Origin: Sedimentitalea arenosa
GTDB taxonomy: Bacteria > Pseudomonadota > Alphaproteobacteria > Rhodobacterales > Rhodobacteraceae
Assembly (NCBI RefSeq): GCF_016428585.1
Contig: NZ_JAELVR010000001.1
Span: 186,001-250,000 of the forward strand
Reading direction: 5' to 3'
Length of the DNA: 64,000 bases
Notes under the pieces: model-generated
The model's database searches: none
The model's input: the letters and a program-made list of their open reading frames with translations, nothing else
Told to the model about the DNA's origin: nothing
Position numbers and translations under genes: made by a program
Part shown: one piece after another, positions 51,945-61,576 of the stretch
Layout of the letters: the number at the start of each line of letters is the position of its first letter
Position numbering within the stretch: the stretch's first letter is position 1

Positions 51945-53471
51945 TCACACCATCTCCTGCGCCTTGGCGGCGCGGGCCAGCTTGTCCAGCTTCTTCTGGT
52001 GCAGCGCCCTGAAATCGGGTCGCTCGTTCGGGCTGCCTTCCCAGACCCCGGCGGTGTCGCCACTGCCCACGCCCTCGAAGAACTCGCGCATCCTGTCCAT
52101 GCGGCCCTTGTTGGCGATGGCGGCGTTCACGACCTCCGCCAGAGAGCCAGCACCCGCCGGTCCCATCAGCGGCCGCGCCGAGATGAGGTTGGTGAAGTAA
52201 AGGCTTGGAATTCCTTGCTGTTTGGCCTTCTGAACGACCGGTGTCGTGCCGATGGCCAGGTCCGGTTTCACCCCTTCCATCGCCGCGCAATCATCCTCCA
52301 GCGAGGCGCGGAACTTGACCTTGACGCCCTTGGCCTCAAGCCACGCGCAATCCGCCGTGTTCCAGGCGGTGCGCGGGCAGGCGGTGCCGACATAAGGCAC
52401 CTGCGCGCCGCTCTCGATCAGCAGCCGCGCGACCAGCAACTCGCTGCCCTCGTAGCCCGACAACGTGATCGTTCCGTTGATGAGGTTCGCCTTCAATGCT
52501 TCTGAAATCGCTGGTAAAAAAGCGTTCTGTGCAGCCGCGATCCGGGCCGCCGAAACGCCGAACATCTCGCCGATCCCGGCCAGCCACGCGGCCGTGCCGT
52601 CGTGGCCCACGGGCGCGCTGCCCAGCACCGGACGCCCGGCGCGCTCCAGCACCCGGACCGCCGAGGTATAGAACGGATGCACCGCCGCCACCCCGCCACA
52701 ATCCAGTGCCGCGTACAACTCGCGCCATTCCCTGCAGGGAACCACCGGCCCCGCCGCCAGCCCCATCGGCGCCAGCATCGCCCCGATCATCATCGGGTCC
52801 GCCGGGAACATCTCGCCCAGCAGCGTCACGGTCGGCCGATCCTCGCGGCCCGACAGCGGCGCGGCAACCGGCCCCGCCTCGACCTCGCGCGCGGCATACT
52901 CCAGCATCGCGCCCGCCAGAACATCCTTGGCCTCGGCATGGGTCGGAATGCCGAACCCCGGCACGTCGATGCCGACGATTCGCACGCCGTTGATTTCCTT
53001 GGGCAAAAGGCGCAAAGGCACACCGCTGGCCGTCGGCACGCAGAGGTTCGTCACGACGATGGCGTCGAACCGGTCGGGGTCCGCCATCTCGTGCACGCTC
53101 TCGCGGATATCCTCGAACAGCTTGCCGGTGACCAGCGTTTCCGAGTTGAACGGCACATAGCCGACCGAGCGCCGCGCGCCGTAGAAATGACTGACGAAGG
53201 TCAGGCCATAGACACAGCAGGCCGAGCCGCTCAGAACCGTCGCCACCCGCTTCATCCGCAGCCCCACGCGCAGCGAGCCAAAGGCCGGACACATGCTCTG
53301 CGGCTGGTCATGCGGTCCGGTCGGGTAGTCTGCGGCATACTGGTCCAGCAGGTCCGACTGTCCGGCAGTCCGTGCCGCGGCCTCCATCTCGGATTTCGAG
53401 TGGCAGCCCAGCCCGTCGCCCGCGGTCACCCCGGCCTGCGCGGCGGTGTCATATGTCGCCTTCTCGCTCAT
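51945..53471 (-). CDS. bchY: Chlorophyllide a reductase subunit Y
   Basis: 508 residues from [14 protein letters not shown]. NifD-like subunit; cluster cysteines appear in [21 protein letters not shown] and [11 protein letters not shown]. Works with BchZ and BchX. Its ATG follows the bchX stop directly (TGAATG). C-terminal half as in family ([20 protein letters not shown]). Confidence 0.97.
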   Translation of the reverse strand: MSEKATYDTAAQAGVTAGDGLGCHSKSEMEAAARTAGQSDLLDQYAADYPTGPHDQPQSMCPAFGSLRVGLRMKRVATVLSGSACCVYGLTFVSHFYGARRSVGYVPFNSETLVTGKLFEDIRESVHEMADPDRFDAIVVTNLCVPTASGVPLRLLPKEINGVRIVGIDVPGFGIPTHAEAKDVLAGAMLEYAAREVEAGPVAAPLSGREDRPTVTLLGEMFPADPMMIGAMLAPMGLAAGPVVPCREWRELYAALDCGGVAAVHPFYTSAVRVLERAGRPVLGSAPVGHDGTAAWLAGIGEMFGVSAARIAAAQNAFLPAISEALKANLINGTITLSGYEGSELLVARLLIESGAQVPYVGTACPRTAWNTADCAWLEAKGVKVKFRASLEDDCAAMEGVKPDLAIGTTPVVQKAKQQGIPSLYFTNLISARPLMGPAGAGSLAEVVNAAIANKGRMDRMREFFEGVGSGDTAGVWEGSPNERPDFRALHQKKLDKLARAAKAQEMV

Positions 53472-54476
53472 TCAGGCCTCGTCATAGATGACTTCGAGGG
53501 TGGGTTTCGGCGCCGCGTTCTTGCCGCGCATGTCGGTGTCTGTCGCGGGCTCCAGCACCACGTCGCCACCGGTGTCCTTGCTGTCGAACAGCGCCAGCAG
53601 CCCGTCCTGGTCCACCGGCTTCGGACGGATCGGGGGCGCCTCGGAAACCTTCAGGCCAAGCTCGGAAAACAGCGCGCCCCAGGGGCTCGCAGCGGTGCCG
53701 ACGATCTGGTAGTTCGCGCTTTTCTTGCGCAGGTCGTCATCCTGCGGGATCGCGGCAAGCACCGGAATTTCCACCGTCTTCGCAAAGGCTTGTGCCTCGC
53801 CCGAGCCATCGTCCTTGTTGATCACCAGGCCGGCGACGCCCACGTTGCCCCCCAGCTTGCGGAAGTATTCCACCGCCGAGCAGACATTGTTCGCCACGTA
53901 GAGAGATTGCAGATCGTTGGAGGCGACAAGGATCACCTTCTGCGCCATGTCCCGCGCGATCGGCAGGCCGAAACCGCCGCAGACCACGTCGCCCAGAAAG
54001 TCGAGCAGGACGAAATCGAAGTCCCAGTCGTGAAACCCCAGCTTCTCCAGCAACTCGAACCCGTGAATGATGCCGCGGCCGCCACAGCCGCGCCCGACCT
54101 CGGGGCCGCCCAACTCCATCGCGAAGACGCCGCCACGCTTGAAACACACGTCGCCGATCTTGACCTCTTCGCCGGCCAGTTTCTTGCGGGTCGAGGTCTC
54201 GATGATGGTGGGGCAGGCCTTGCCGCCAAACAGCAGCGAGGTGGTGTCGGATTTCGGGTCGCACCCGATCAGCAGCACGCGCTTGCCCTGCTCGGCCATC
54301 ATGTGGCTGAGGTTGGCCAGCGTGAAGCTCTTGCCGATCCCGCCCTTGCCATAGATCGCGATGATCTGGGTCTTGCTCTTCGGCTCTTCCGTCGCGATCA
54401 CGTCGGCCAGGTCCTCATGCGCCTCGTCGCGCAGGCGCTGATCAAAGTCCTTCAGGTTCGGCACGTCATCCTTCAT
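53472..54476 (-). CDS. bchX: Chlorophyllide a reductase iron protein BchX
   Basis: 334 residues from [15 protein letters not shown]. NifH-like: P-loop [18 protein letters not shown], cluster cysteines in [12 protein letters not shown] and [12 protein letters not shown]. Donates electrons to BchYZ using ATP. Four-base overlap with bchC. Confidence 0.98.
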   Translation of the reverse strand: MKDDVPNLKDFDQRLRDEAHEDLADVIATEEPKSKTQIIAIYGKGGIGKSFTLANLSHMMAEQGKRVLLIGCDPKSDTTSLLFGGKACPTIIETSTRKKLAGEEVKIGDVCFKRGGVFAMELGGPEVGRGCGGRGIIHGFELLEKLGFHDWDFDFVLLDFLGDVVCGGFGLPIARDMAQKVILVASNDLQSLYVANNVCSAVEYFRKLGGNVGVAGLVINKDDGSGEAQAFAKTVEIPVLAAIPQDDDLRKKSANYQIVGTAASPWGALFSELGLKVSEAPPIRPKPVDQDGLLALFDSKDTGGDVVLEPATDTDMRGKNAAPKPTLEVIYDEA

Positions 54477-55414
54477 GAGAGATCTTTCCAGTTCAGAATC
54501 ATTTTCAGGCAGGTCGGGTCCTCGAACGCGGCGCGATAGGCTGCCGGCGCGTCGGTCGCATCCGCCCTGTGGGTGATCAGGCCGCCGAGCGACAAAGCCC
54601 CCGATTCGATCAGAGCACGGGTGGCGATCATGTCGCCGGGGGTCCATTCCGCAGCGATGCGAAAACGGGCTTCCTTCATGAAGGCGGGCGGAAAGGCAAA
54701 GCTCAGCGGGTCGGTGTAGAACCCGGCGAGCACGATCTCGCCGCCGCGCGCGACGCGACCGATCAGATCGTTCAGGATCGCCGCGTTGCCCGAAGCGTCG
54801 TAGATGCTGCGGTAGTCGCGGCGCGTATCGGTCTCGGGCGCGATTACCTCGTATCCGTCCGCGCCCGTCCGGCGGGCCGCATCGACCTCCCAGACAGTGG
54901 GAGCAGGGCCGCCCGCGGCAATCGTGAGCCGCGCCAGAAGCCGCCCCAGCACGCCGTGGCCGACGATCAGGTCGGGCAGGGCCTTGTCCAGCCCGGCCAT
55001 GGCATGCCGCGCCGTCGCCGCGAGGGCCAGCAGCGCGCCTTCTTCGCCGAGGCTCGAATCGATTCGGACAACGCGGGCCGCTCGTGTGACGAGCCGCTGT
55101 GCGGCGCCGCCAAAGAGGCCGAAAGCGCCCTCAAAGCAACTCGATCCGGGAACGAAGACCCTGTCTCCGGCACGCAGTCCGCTTGCGGACCTGGCTTCGA
55201 CCACCTCGCCCGCGGCCTCGTAGCCCGGCACCAGCGGATAGCCCATGCCGGGGAAGGGCGGCATCTGTCCGGACCAGAAGAGTTTTTCCGTGCCCGTCGA
55301 AATTCCGGAATGGGTGATATCGACAACCACATCTCCGTCGCCCGGGGGGGTCAGGCCGAGGGTCGCAAGACCAAGGTCGCGGGGGCCTTTGAGGAGGACG
55401 GCGGAGGCGTGCAA
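54473..55414 (-). CDS. bchC: 3-hydroxyethyl bacteriochlorophyllide a dehydrogenase
   Basis: 313 residues from a TTG start at 55414 (reads [16 protein letters not shown]), chosen because AAAGGGG sits 8 bases upstream and the N-terminus then matches the family; a GTG at 55438 would add 8 residues with no ribosome site. Zinc-free MDR-type dehydrogenase: [17 protein letters not shown] and [11 protein letters not shown]. Oxidises the C3 hydroxyethyl to acetyl. First gene after the double PpsR site; leads bchCXYZ-pufQBALMC. Confidence 0.94.
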   Translation of the reverse strand: MHASAVLLKGPRDLGLATLGLTPPGDGDVVVDITHSGISTGTEKLFWSGQMPPFPGMGYPLVPGYEAAGEVVEARSASGLRAGDRVFVPGSSCFEGAFGLFGGAAQRLVTRAARVVRIDSSLGEEGALLALAATARHAMAGLDKALPDLIVGHGVLGRLLARLTIAAGGPAPTVWEVDAARRTGADGYEVIAPETDTRRDYRSIYDASGNAAILNDLIGRVARGGEIVLAGFYTDPLSFAFPPAFMKEARFRIAAEWTPGDMIATRALIESGALSLGGLITHRADATDAPAAYRAAFEDPTCLKMILNWKDLS

Positions 55415-55477
55415 GCGGTTCCCCTTTCTTCTTGGCACGGGTCTTTCAGGGTGACTCGGTGCGCAATTCGGGATGTT

Positions 55478-55495
55478 TGTCAGTTTAGACTTACA
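55478..55495. promoter_or_regulatory. PpsR/CrtJ palindrome 1 in the bchC promoter
   Basis: Perfect TGT-N12-ACA, 64 bp upstream of the bchC TTG. It covers a plausible minus-strand -10 (TAAACT, 55487 down to 55482) that is 16 bp from a TTGACA -35 in palindrome 2. The 8-bp gap between the two palindromes is the classical spacing for cooperative PpsR binding. Confidence 0.88.
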
Positions 55496-55503
55496 TTAAT
55501 AAC

Positions 55504-55521
55504 TGTCAACTAAAATAGACA
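55504..55521. promoter_or_regulatory. PpsR/CrtJ palindrome 2 in the bchC promoter
   Basis: Perfect TGT-N12-ACA, 16 bp beyond the crtF stop; contains the minus-strand -35 TTGACA (55509 down to 55504). Together with palindrome 1 it would hide both promoter hexamers of the bchC-puf transcript when PpsR is bound. Confidence 0.88.
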
Positions 55522-55537
55522 CATTGTGTGAGGTGCG

Positions 55538-56674
55538 TCAGCCAGGCTTGACTGCGGTAACCACCGAGGTGACGTAACTGCGGAACGGGCGCGGCGTCTT
55601 GATCGTGGTGAACCCGGCCTCGCGGCAAAGCTCTGAAATCGCGTCCTGCGACCGGGTGCGGCCTGTGCCCATGGCTCGTGTGTAAAGGGCGAAATAGACA
55701 TCCGTGACCGGATCGGGGCGTGCTCCGCCGCTCATCGGCTCGGAAATGATCAGCCGGCCGCCGGGCGGCAATGTCTCGAAGACGCTTTCAAGCAGCTCAC
55801 GGACCGTGGCGTCCTCATGATCGTAAAGCACCCGGATCAGGGCTACCGCATCGGCGCCGCGCGGCAGGGGGTCGGTCCGGAAAGATCCGCCATGCACCAC
55901 CACGCGGTCGGCAAGGCCGAGGTCGCCCAGTCGTTCTCTTGCCGATTCGGACACGGTCGGAAGGTCGAACAGGTCGAGTGCGATTCGGGGGTGGCGTCGC
56001 GCCACTTCGGCCAAAAAGACGCCGCTGCCGCCGCCGATGTCGAGCAGTCGCGAAACGCCCCGCAGCGACACGGCGTCAAGGGTGTCCGCCGCAACCAATG
56101 CCTGGCTGTCGGCCATCAGGCGGGAATACGCCCGCGACACGGTCGGGTCGATTTCCCCGGTCGCGCCAAAGACATAAGGCCAGAAGGTCGCGAGTTCCGG
56201 CGTCGTGTCGCCGCGCAGGAATGCGACGGGGTTTTCGAGGTCGCGATAGAGCGCCCGGTGATGCAGGATCATCTGCTCAAGTCCCGGAACCCCGGTGAGC
56301 GCTGCGCCCTTGCGGGTCAGTCCGATCCGTTCGTCGCGGCGCAGCTGAAGCAGTCCCATCGCCGCGCCTGCCTGGGTGAGGAGTTGCATCGAAGCCTTGG
56401 GCAGGCTGCAGTGATGCGCGAGGGTTTCATTCGTGGCGGGGCCGTCCATCAGGTGCTGCAACAGGCGAAGTTCCACGATGGCGTGCAGCGCCTGGCTTTT
56501 TGCAAACCCCTGAACAAGTTCGAAAATCTCGGCTCCGTCCTTGCGTGACAGGCCGCGCAGCAGGGGCATCCGTGCCGCCCATTTCTGGAACCCGGGGCGG
56601 GCGACCAGCCTGTGCGCCCAGCCAGTCAGGGGCCGCCGTGGCGGGCGGGGAGGGGGCGCAGTCGTGTCCGCCAC
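55538..56674 (-). CDS. crtF: Hydroxyneurosporene O-methyltransferase
   Basis: 378 residues from a GTG start (reads MADTTAPPPRPP). SAM-binding motif LLDIGGGSGVFLAEVARRHP at about 225-245 and a plant-OMT-type dimerisation region upstream (FAKSQALHAIVELRLLQHL). Adds the methoxy group to 1-hydroxy carotenoids in the spheroidene branch. Begins 3 bases after the crtE stop. Confidence 0.95.
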   Translation of the reverse strand: MADTTAPPPRPPRRPLTGWAHRLVARPGFQKWAARMPLLRGLSRKDGAEIFELVQGFAKSQALHAIVELRLLQHLMDGPATNETLAHHCSLPKASMQLLTQAGAAMGLLQLRRDERIGLTRKGAALTGVPGLEQMILHHRALYRDLENPVAFLRGDTTPELATFWPYVFGATGEIDPTVSRAYSRLMADSQALVAADTLDAVSLRGVSRLLDIGGGSGVFLAEVARRHPRIALDLFDLPTVSESARERLGDLGLADRVVVHGGSFRTDPLPRGADAVALIRVLYDHEDATVRELLESVFETLPPGGRLIISEPMSGGARPDPVTDVYFALYTRAMGTGRTRSQDAISELCREAGFTTIKTPRPFRSYVTSVVTAVKPG

Positions 56675-56677
56675 TGC

Positions 56678-57547
56678 CTACGCCCGATGACGGGCGGGCG
56701 TCACCGGGGTCAGACGTTCGGCATAGCTGCGCACCATGTGGGCCAGCTGTGCCTCGCCCCGGCAGGAGGGGATCGACGCGATGGTGCCGCCGAGGATGTT
56801 CTTGAGTCGCTCGATCGCGCCCTCGACGCCCAGTTCGGTCACTGCGTTGGGGCGTCCATGGAGATCGTCCTGACCTGGTGGTTTGCCCAGCGTCTGCGCA
56901 TCGCAGAGCGCGTCGCGCAGGTCGTCGGCCACCTGGAAGGCCTCGCCGATCCGCGCGCCGAGTTCGTACCAGGGTTCGGCCTCCTGGCCGGCGGCCACCG
57001 CGCCCATCTGGGTTGCGGCTATGAACAGGGCGCCGGTCTTGGAGCGATGATAGGCGGCGAGATCGACAACGCGTTCACTCTCCCAGCCCTGGCCGGCACA
57101 GATGCCATCGGGCATTCCGGTGCGGCGGGAAAGAGTCAGCAACAGCTCGACTGCCCGGTCCGGGTTCTGCACGGCGGCGCGGGCAAGGGTTTCGAAGGCG
57201 AGAATGATCAGGCTGTCGCCGGTCAGAACCGCCAGCGGTTCGGAATAAGCGCGATGCACCGAGGGCTTGCCGCGCCGTGTGTTGGCGTCGTCAAAACAGG
57301 GCAGGTCGTCATGCACGAGGCTGGCGCAGTGGATCAGTTCGAGCGCCGCCGCCGCCGCATCGGACAATTCGGGCTGGTCGTCTCCGCAGGCCTGCGCCAC
57401 CGAGAGCAGGATGGTCGGACGGATCCGCGCTCCACCCGGGTTGGTCGCATAGTGCAGTGCGTCCGCCAGTGCGCGCGGAGCCGTTCCGCCCTGGGCCGAG
57501 CGGATCGCCCGCGTCACGGCGGCGTCTATTCTGGAGGGCAGGGGCAT
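56678..57547 (-). CDS. crtE: Geranylgeranyl diphosphate synthase
   Basis: 289 residues from MPLPSRIDAAVTRAI, chosen because AAGGA lies 9 bases upstream; ATG 57568 and TTG 57595 have no ribosome site. Aspartate-rich motifs HDDLPCFDDANTRRGKP and FQVADDLRDALCD bind the Mg-diphosphates. Supplies GGPP for phytoene and for BchG. Directly followed by crtF. Confidence 0.96.
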   Translation of the reverse strand: MPLPSRIDAAVTRAIRSAQGGTAPRALADALHYATNPGGARIRPTILLSVAQACGDDQPELSDAAAAALELIHCASLVHDDLPCFDDANTRRGKPSVHRAYSEPLAVLTGDSLIILAFETLARAAVQNPDRAVELLLTLSRRTGMPDGICAGQGWESERVVDLAAYHRSKTGALFIAATQMGAVAAGQEAEPWYELGARIGEAFQVADDLRDALCDAQTLGKPPGQDDLHGRPNAVTELGVEGAIERLKNILGGTIASIPSCRGEAQLAHMVRSYAERLTPVTPARHRA

Positions 57548-57586
57548 CGGCGGAGTCCTTGATGTCATCAGTCTGTGACGTTTCAG

Positions 57587-57604
57587 TGTAAACAATACTG
57601 GACA
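57587..57604. promoter_or_regulatory. PpsR/CrtJ palindrome between crtE and crtD
   Basis: Perfect TGT-N12-ACA in the 86-bp divergent spacer; a degenerate TGT-N12-ACG lies at 57563-57580, 6 bp away. Both crtE-F (left) and crtD-C (right) could be repressed from here. Confidence 0.82.
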
Positions 57605-57633
57605 CTTCGCGATGGCGAGTCAACAATCGCATC

Positions 57634-59220
57634 ATGGCAGCAGCAGCTTCTCAGGGCGCCAAGACGCCTCGCATCACCGTTATCGGTGCGGGCATGGGCG
57701 GTCTCGCCGCCGCCCTGCGCCTTGCGGCGGCGGGGTGCAACGTGACGCTTCTGGAGCGTCATGCCCATGCGGGGGGCAAGATGCGCGCGGTGCCGACCTC
57801 GGCCGGTCCCGCCGACGCCGGCCCGACCGTGCTGACCCTTCGCTCGGTGTTTGACGATCTCTTCGCCTGCGCAGGGGCACGGCTCGATGATCATGTGACG
57901 CTGACCCGGCAGGAGATCCCCGCGCGCCATTTCTGGCCGGATGGCAGCCGGCTCGACCTCTGGGCCGATCCCGAACGCAGCCGGGCCGCGGTAAGAGACT
58001 TTGCCGGAGACGTGGAGGCAAAGGCGTTCGATCGGTTCTGCGCCGCAACGCGCCGGCTTTTCGAGGCGTTCGATGCGCCGATGATGCAAGCCGCCGATCC
58101 CTCCGTCCTGGCGTTAGCGGGACGAGTTCTGGCTGAGCCCGGACTGATTCCGCTGATGGCGCCGCTCTCCGACTTGCACCGTATCCTCTCCCGCCGGTTT
58201 CGGGATCCGCGTCTCGTGCAGCTGTTCGGGCGGTACGCTACCTATGTCGGCGGGATGCCCGACCGCTCGCCCGCCGTGCTGTCGCTGATCTGGCAGGCCG
58301 AGGCGCGCGGCGTCTGGACCGTCGCAGGCGGGATGCATCAGCTGGCGGAGGCAATCCTCGGTCTCGCCTTGGCACATGGTGTGACCTTCCGCCCTGGCTG
58401 CCACGTGGCACGGATCGAGCGGACGGGGGCGCGCGTGACGGGCGTGGTTCTGCAGGATGGCACGATGTTGGCGGCGGATGCGGTTGTCTTCAACGGCGAT
58501 CCGCGCGCGCTGGCGATTGGTCAGCTCGGGCCGGGCCTCGCGCCTGCGTCCACGCAAACGGCGACCGCTCCGCGCAGCCTGTCGGCGCGTGTCTGGAGTT
58601 TTTCGGCGACTGCATCCGGGCTGGACCTTGCGCATCACAACGTGTTCTTCACCGCTGATGCGCAGGTCGAGTTCGATGCGCTCCGCGCCGGAAAAATGCC
58701 AACGGACCAAACGCTCTATCTTTGCGCACAGGATCGTGCGCAGCCGGGTGCGCCACCGCCGCGCGCTCAGGAGCGCTTCGAAATCATCGCCAACGCCGCG
58801 CCCCTGACCGAGGGCGGGCCGCCGCATCGGGAGTTCCAGACATGTCGGATGCAGACCTTCGAGACGCTGGCCCGGTTCGGCCTGACCTTGTCGCCGAGAC
58901 CGGGAGAGGAGGCGCTAACCACCCCGACGGACTTCGCGCGAATGTTCCCGGGCAGCGCCGGATCCCTCTACGGGCAGAGCCCGCATGGCGCGATGGCGAG
59001 CTTCCGCAGACCTCGGGCGCGCAGCGGGACACCGGGCCTGTACCTGGCCGGCGGGGGGACCCATCCGGGAGCAGGGGTTCCGATGGCAGCGCTCTCCGGG
59101 AAGCACGCGGCCGCGGCGATCATTGCAGACCTCGGTTTGACCTCGAAGTTCCTCCGAACGGATACGCCTGGTGGTATGTCGACGGGATCAGCACCGATCA
59201 GCGCCGCGCCATCTCGATAA
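57634..59220 (+). CDS. crtD: Methoxyneurosporene dehydrogenase (C3,4-desaturase)
   Basis: 528 residues. Phytoene-desaturase-type flavoprotein: N-terminal VIGAGMGGLAAALRLAAAGCNV and C-terminal GLYLAGGGTHPGAGVPMAAL, FAD-binding. Introduces the 3,4 double bond in the neurosporene/spheroidene route. The last ~30 codons lie over the beginning of the crtC frame, and the Ser/Pro/Ala tail (PGGMSTGSAPISAAPSR) follows the normal end of the fold. Confidence 0.94.
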   Translation: MAAAASQGAKTPRITVIGAGMGGLAAALRLAAAGCNVTLLERHAHAGGKMRAVPTSAGPADAGPTVLTLRSVFDDLFACAGARLDDHVTLTRQEIPARHFWPDGSRLDLWADPERSRAAVRDFAGDVEAKAFDRFCAATRRLFEAFDAPMMQAADPSVLALAGRVLAEPGLIPLMAPLSDLHRILSRRFRDPRLVQLFGRYATYVGGMPDRSPAVLSLIWQAEARGVWTVAGGMHQLAEAILGLALAHGVTFRPGCHVARIERTGARVTGVVLQDGTMLAADAVVFNGDPRALAIGQLGPGLAPASTQTATAPRSLSARVWSFSATASGLDLAHHNVFFTADAQVEFDALRAGKMPTDQTLYLCAQDRAQPGAPPPRAQERFEIIANAAPLTEGGPPHREFQTCRMQTFETLARFGLTLSPRPGEEALTTPTDFARMFPGSAGSLYGQSPHGAMASFRRPRARSGTPGLYLAGGGTHPGAGVPMAALSGKHAAAAIIADLGLTSKFLRTDTPGGMSTGSAPISAAPSR

Positions 59221-60059
59221 TCGGGTTCATCGGGTCGGTATTCTCGCCTTGGTATCGCTGGTCCGGGCGACGTGACCCGGACAATCATTGCTGCATCAAC
59301 GTGGCCACTTACGGGCGCGGCGGCCGCTTCACCATGACTGACCGTGGGCGTGGCGCCCTTCGGCAATCCGCCGACGCGCTGACCGTTGGTCCATCGACGA
59401 TGCGCTGGCAGAACGGGCAATTGGTGGTCGAGATCGATGAGCGTGGCGCGCCGCCGGTTCCGGGCCGTGTCCGCGGCACCGTGACGGTCACACCGCCGGC
59501 ACTGACCGGTGTGGAGCTGCCGCTGACGGCGGACGGGGCGCATGTCTGGCGGCCCTTTGCGCCGACGGCGGGGATCGAGGTGGCCTTGGAGGCGGAGGGC
59601 TGGCAATGGGACGGCCATGGCTACTTCGACGCCAATTTCGGCACCCGTGCGCTGGAAGAGGATTTCAGCCACTGGACCTGGGGCCGTTTTCCCACGGCAG
59701 ACGGTGCGACCTGCTTTTATGATGTGGAGCGGCGCGATGGCAGCCGGTTGGCGCAAGGCTTCCGCTTTTCCCCCGATGGCGCGGCAGAGCCGATGGCGCT
59801 GCCGCCAAAGACCGGGTTTCGCCGATCGCTCTGGGCGGTGCGCCGCGAAACGCGGGCGGATGCGGGATACCTGCCCCAGCAGGTGATGAACTTGCTGGAT
59901 GCGCCCTTCTACAGCCGCTCGATGGTGCGCACCCGGATCGAGGGTCAGGAGACCACGGGCATACACGAAGCGCTCGATCTCGTGCGATTCCGCTCGCCCC
60001 TGATCAAGCCGATGCTGGCGCTGCGGGTGCCGCGCCGCGCTGGCTGGGCGTTCGACTAG
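59127..60059 (+). CDS. crtC: Hydroxyneurosporene synthase (carotenoid 1,2-hydratase); start unclear
   Basis: The limits follow homology: PRFDLEVPPNGYAWWYVDG is the expected CrtC N-terminus, about 310 residues in all. From the ATG at 58842 to a GTG at 59302 there is no ATG, GTG or TTG in this frame near the expected start. The frame is open and the rest is intact (GSVFSPWYRWSGRRDPDNHC, ANFGTRALEEDFSHWTWGRF). It adds water across the C1-2 bond. Translation may use a rare start codon by coupling with crtD, or the sequence may contain an error. Its stop overlaps tspO by 4 bases on the other strand. Confidence 0.85.
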   Translation, partial: RPRFDLEVPPNGYAWWYVDGISTDQRRAISIIGFIGSVFSPWYRWSGRRDPDNHCCINVATYGRGGRFTMTDRGRGALRQSADALTVGPSTMRWQNGQLVVEIDERGAPPVPGRVRGTVTVTPPALTGVELPLTADGAHVWRPFAPTAGIEVALEAEGWQWDGHGYFDANFGTRALEEDFSHWTWGRFPTADGATCFYDVERRDGSRLAQGFRFSPDGAAEPMALPPKTGFRRSLWAVRRETRADAGYLPQQVMNLLDAPFYSRSMVRTRIEGQETTGIHEALDLVRFRSPLIKPMLALRVPRRAGWAFD

Positions 60060-60529
60060 GTCGTGCCCGCGCGGGCGATATCTGTGTTCAGGCGCCAGAC
60101 CGCCAGGTTCAGCGCTGCCGCGACGCTGACCCAGGCCAGGTAGGGCACGAAAAGCAGCCCTGCGATCAGGTCGATCTGGAACAGCGCGACCATCGTCGCT
60201 GCCACGGCGAGCCAAAGTGCGCAGAGAACGGCCATGCCCGCCCTGATCCGGTGCAGTCCGAAAAAGACTGGTGTCCACAGGGTATTGAGCGCGATCTGCA
60301 ACGCCCAGAGCGCCATTGCGATCCCGTTTCCATCGGCCAGTGCGGCGCGTGCTCCTGCGGTCGCGATGCACAGGTAGAGCGTGGTCCAGGCGACCGGGAA
60401 CAGCCAGTCGGGCGGAGTCCAGCGCGGCTTGTTGAGCGCCTTGTACCAGTCGCCCGGCTGAAACAGGGCGCCGGTCGCCCCGGCGGCGAAACAGGCAGCG
60501 AGGAAGATCGTGAACAGGATCCAGAACAT
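60056..60529 (-). CDS. tspO: TspO/MBR tryptophan-rich sensory protein
   Basis: 157 residues, five membrane segments; Trp-rich family marks GDWYKALNKPRWTPPDWLFPVAWTTLY and ALNTLWTPVFFGLHR. In Rhodobacter, outer-membrane TspO lowers photosynthesis gene expression in response to oxygen, perhaps by tetrapyrrole export. Last in crtI-crtB-tspO; begins 9 bases after the crtB stop; tail-to-tail overlap with crtC. Confidence 0.95.
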   Translation of the reverse strand: MFWILFTIFLAACFAAGATGALFQPGDWYKALNKPRWTPPDWLFPVAWTTLYLCIATAGARAALADGNGIAMALWALQIALNTLWTPVFFGLHRIRAGMAVLCALWLAVAATMVALFQIDLIAGLLFVPYLAWVSVAAALNLAVWRLNTDIARAGTT

Positions 60530-60538
60530 GTGAGATAC

Positions 60539-61576
60539 CTAGGAGGAACCCGGCCCCGCGCCAAGGTGATTTTTCTGGCTTAGCTCCTGCTGCGCCAGTT
60601 GCGCGAACGCGGCATAGAGCGTTTCACTCCAGTCCTGCAGTGCGGGGACGCGTTCGGCGGCAGCCTCGACAAGGAAGGCGACCTCGGGCAGCGGGCGCGC
60701 GAATAGCACGGCGGATTGCGGCATCGCCGAGGTGGTCACGCTGTGCGCGACAGAGAGGCCAAGCCAGCCCAACTTCTGACCAAAGCCGGTGCGGGCCCGG
60801 TGCGAGACGCTGTCGAACCCGTTCGCACGCACCCGCCCGCCGATGCCGGCATAGATGTAGCGGGCGGCAAGAATGCCCGGACGGCAGTCCAGCGGCAGCG
60901 CTTTCACCCCGGCTTCGGAGCGGACGTAGAGGTCGGAGGCCGACCGCAGCAACCGGCGGACCATGTCCCTGATCGCCGGATCGGGTTCCGGATCTGCCAA
61001 GAAGGCGTCCGGATCGCGCCCTGCGTCGGCGAACCAGTCCAGCGGTAGGTAGAGCCGGTTCTCGACAGCATCCTCGCCGACATCCCGCGCGATGTTGGTC
61101 AGTTGCATGGCCACACCCAGGTCGCAGGCGCGTGCCAGTGCGTTTCGGTCGCGCACCCGCATCAGCACGCACATCATCGCCCCGACCGACGCCGCCACCC
61201 GGGCCGAGTAGGACACCAGATCGGACAGGCTGTCATAGCGCTTTTCCATCGCGTCCCATGCCAGCCCCTCCAGCAAGGCTTCGGGAAGGGCGCGGGGCAT
61301 GTCATACTCCGCAATGAGGTCGGTGAAGGCGCGGTCCGGTGCCGCGTTGCGCGGCCGCCCGGCATAAGCCAGGTCGAGCCGGTCGCGCAGGCGCAATACG
61401 GCGCTGGCCTTTTCGGCATTCAGATCGACCTCGTCATCCGCCAGCCGGCAAAAGGCATAGAGCGCCAACGCCGGGTCGCGCACGCGCGCGGGCAACAGGC
61501 GCGAGGCCGCGTGAAAGGAAAGCGAGCCGTGGCGGATCGCCTCGCGGCAGTGGTCCATGTCCGCCGCCGCGATCAT
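60539..61576 (-). CDS. crtB: Phytoene synthase
   Basis: 345 residues. Aspartate motifs CRLADDEVDLN and NIARDVGEDAVENRLYLPLDWF bind the two GGPP diphosphates; squalene/phytoene synthase fold. Condenses GGPP to phytoene at the membrane. Four-base overlap with crtI. Confidence 0.96.
   Translation of the reverse strand: MIAAADMDHCREAIRHGSLSFHAASRLLPARVRDPALALYAFCRLADDEVDLNAEKASAVLRLRDRLDLAYAGRPRNAAPDRAFTDLIAEYDMPRALPEALLEGLAWDAMEKRYDSLSDLVSYSARVAASVGAMMCVLMRVRDRNALARACDLGVAMQLTNIARDVGEDAVENRLYLPLDWFADAGRDPDAFLADPEPDPAIRDMVRRLLRSASDLYVRSEAGVKALPLDCRPGILAARYIYAGIGGRVRANGFDSVSHRARTGFGQKLGWLGLSVAHSVTTSAMPQSAVLFARPLPEVAFLVEAAAERVPALQDWSETLYAAFAQLAQQELSQKNHLGAGPGSS

Noticed and set aside
51833-52063. 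Upstream extension of bchZ into bchY
   Set aside because: The conserved N-terminus begins at the ATG at 51832 with its own GGGAGGG; the extension is Arg/Trp/Pro-rich noise.
55415-55438. GTG start of bchC
   Set aside because: No ribosome site, and it adds a basic stretch without counterpart in the family; TTG 55414 has AAAGGGG at the right distance.
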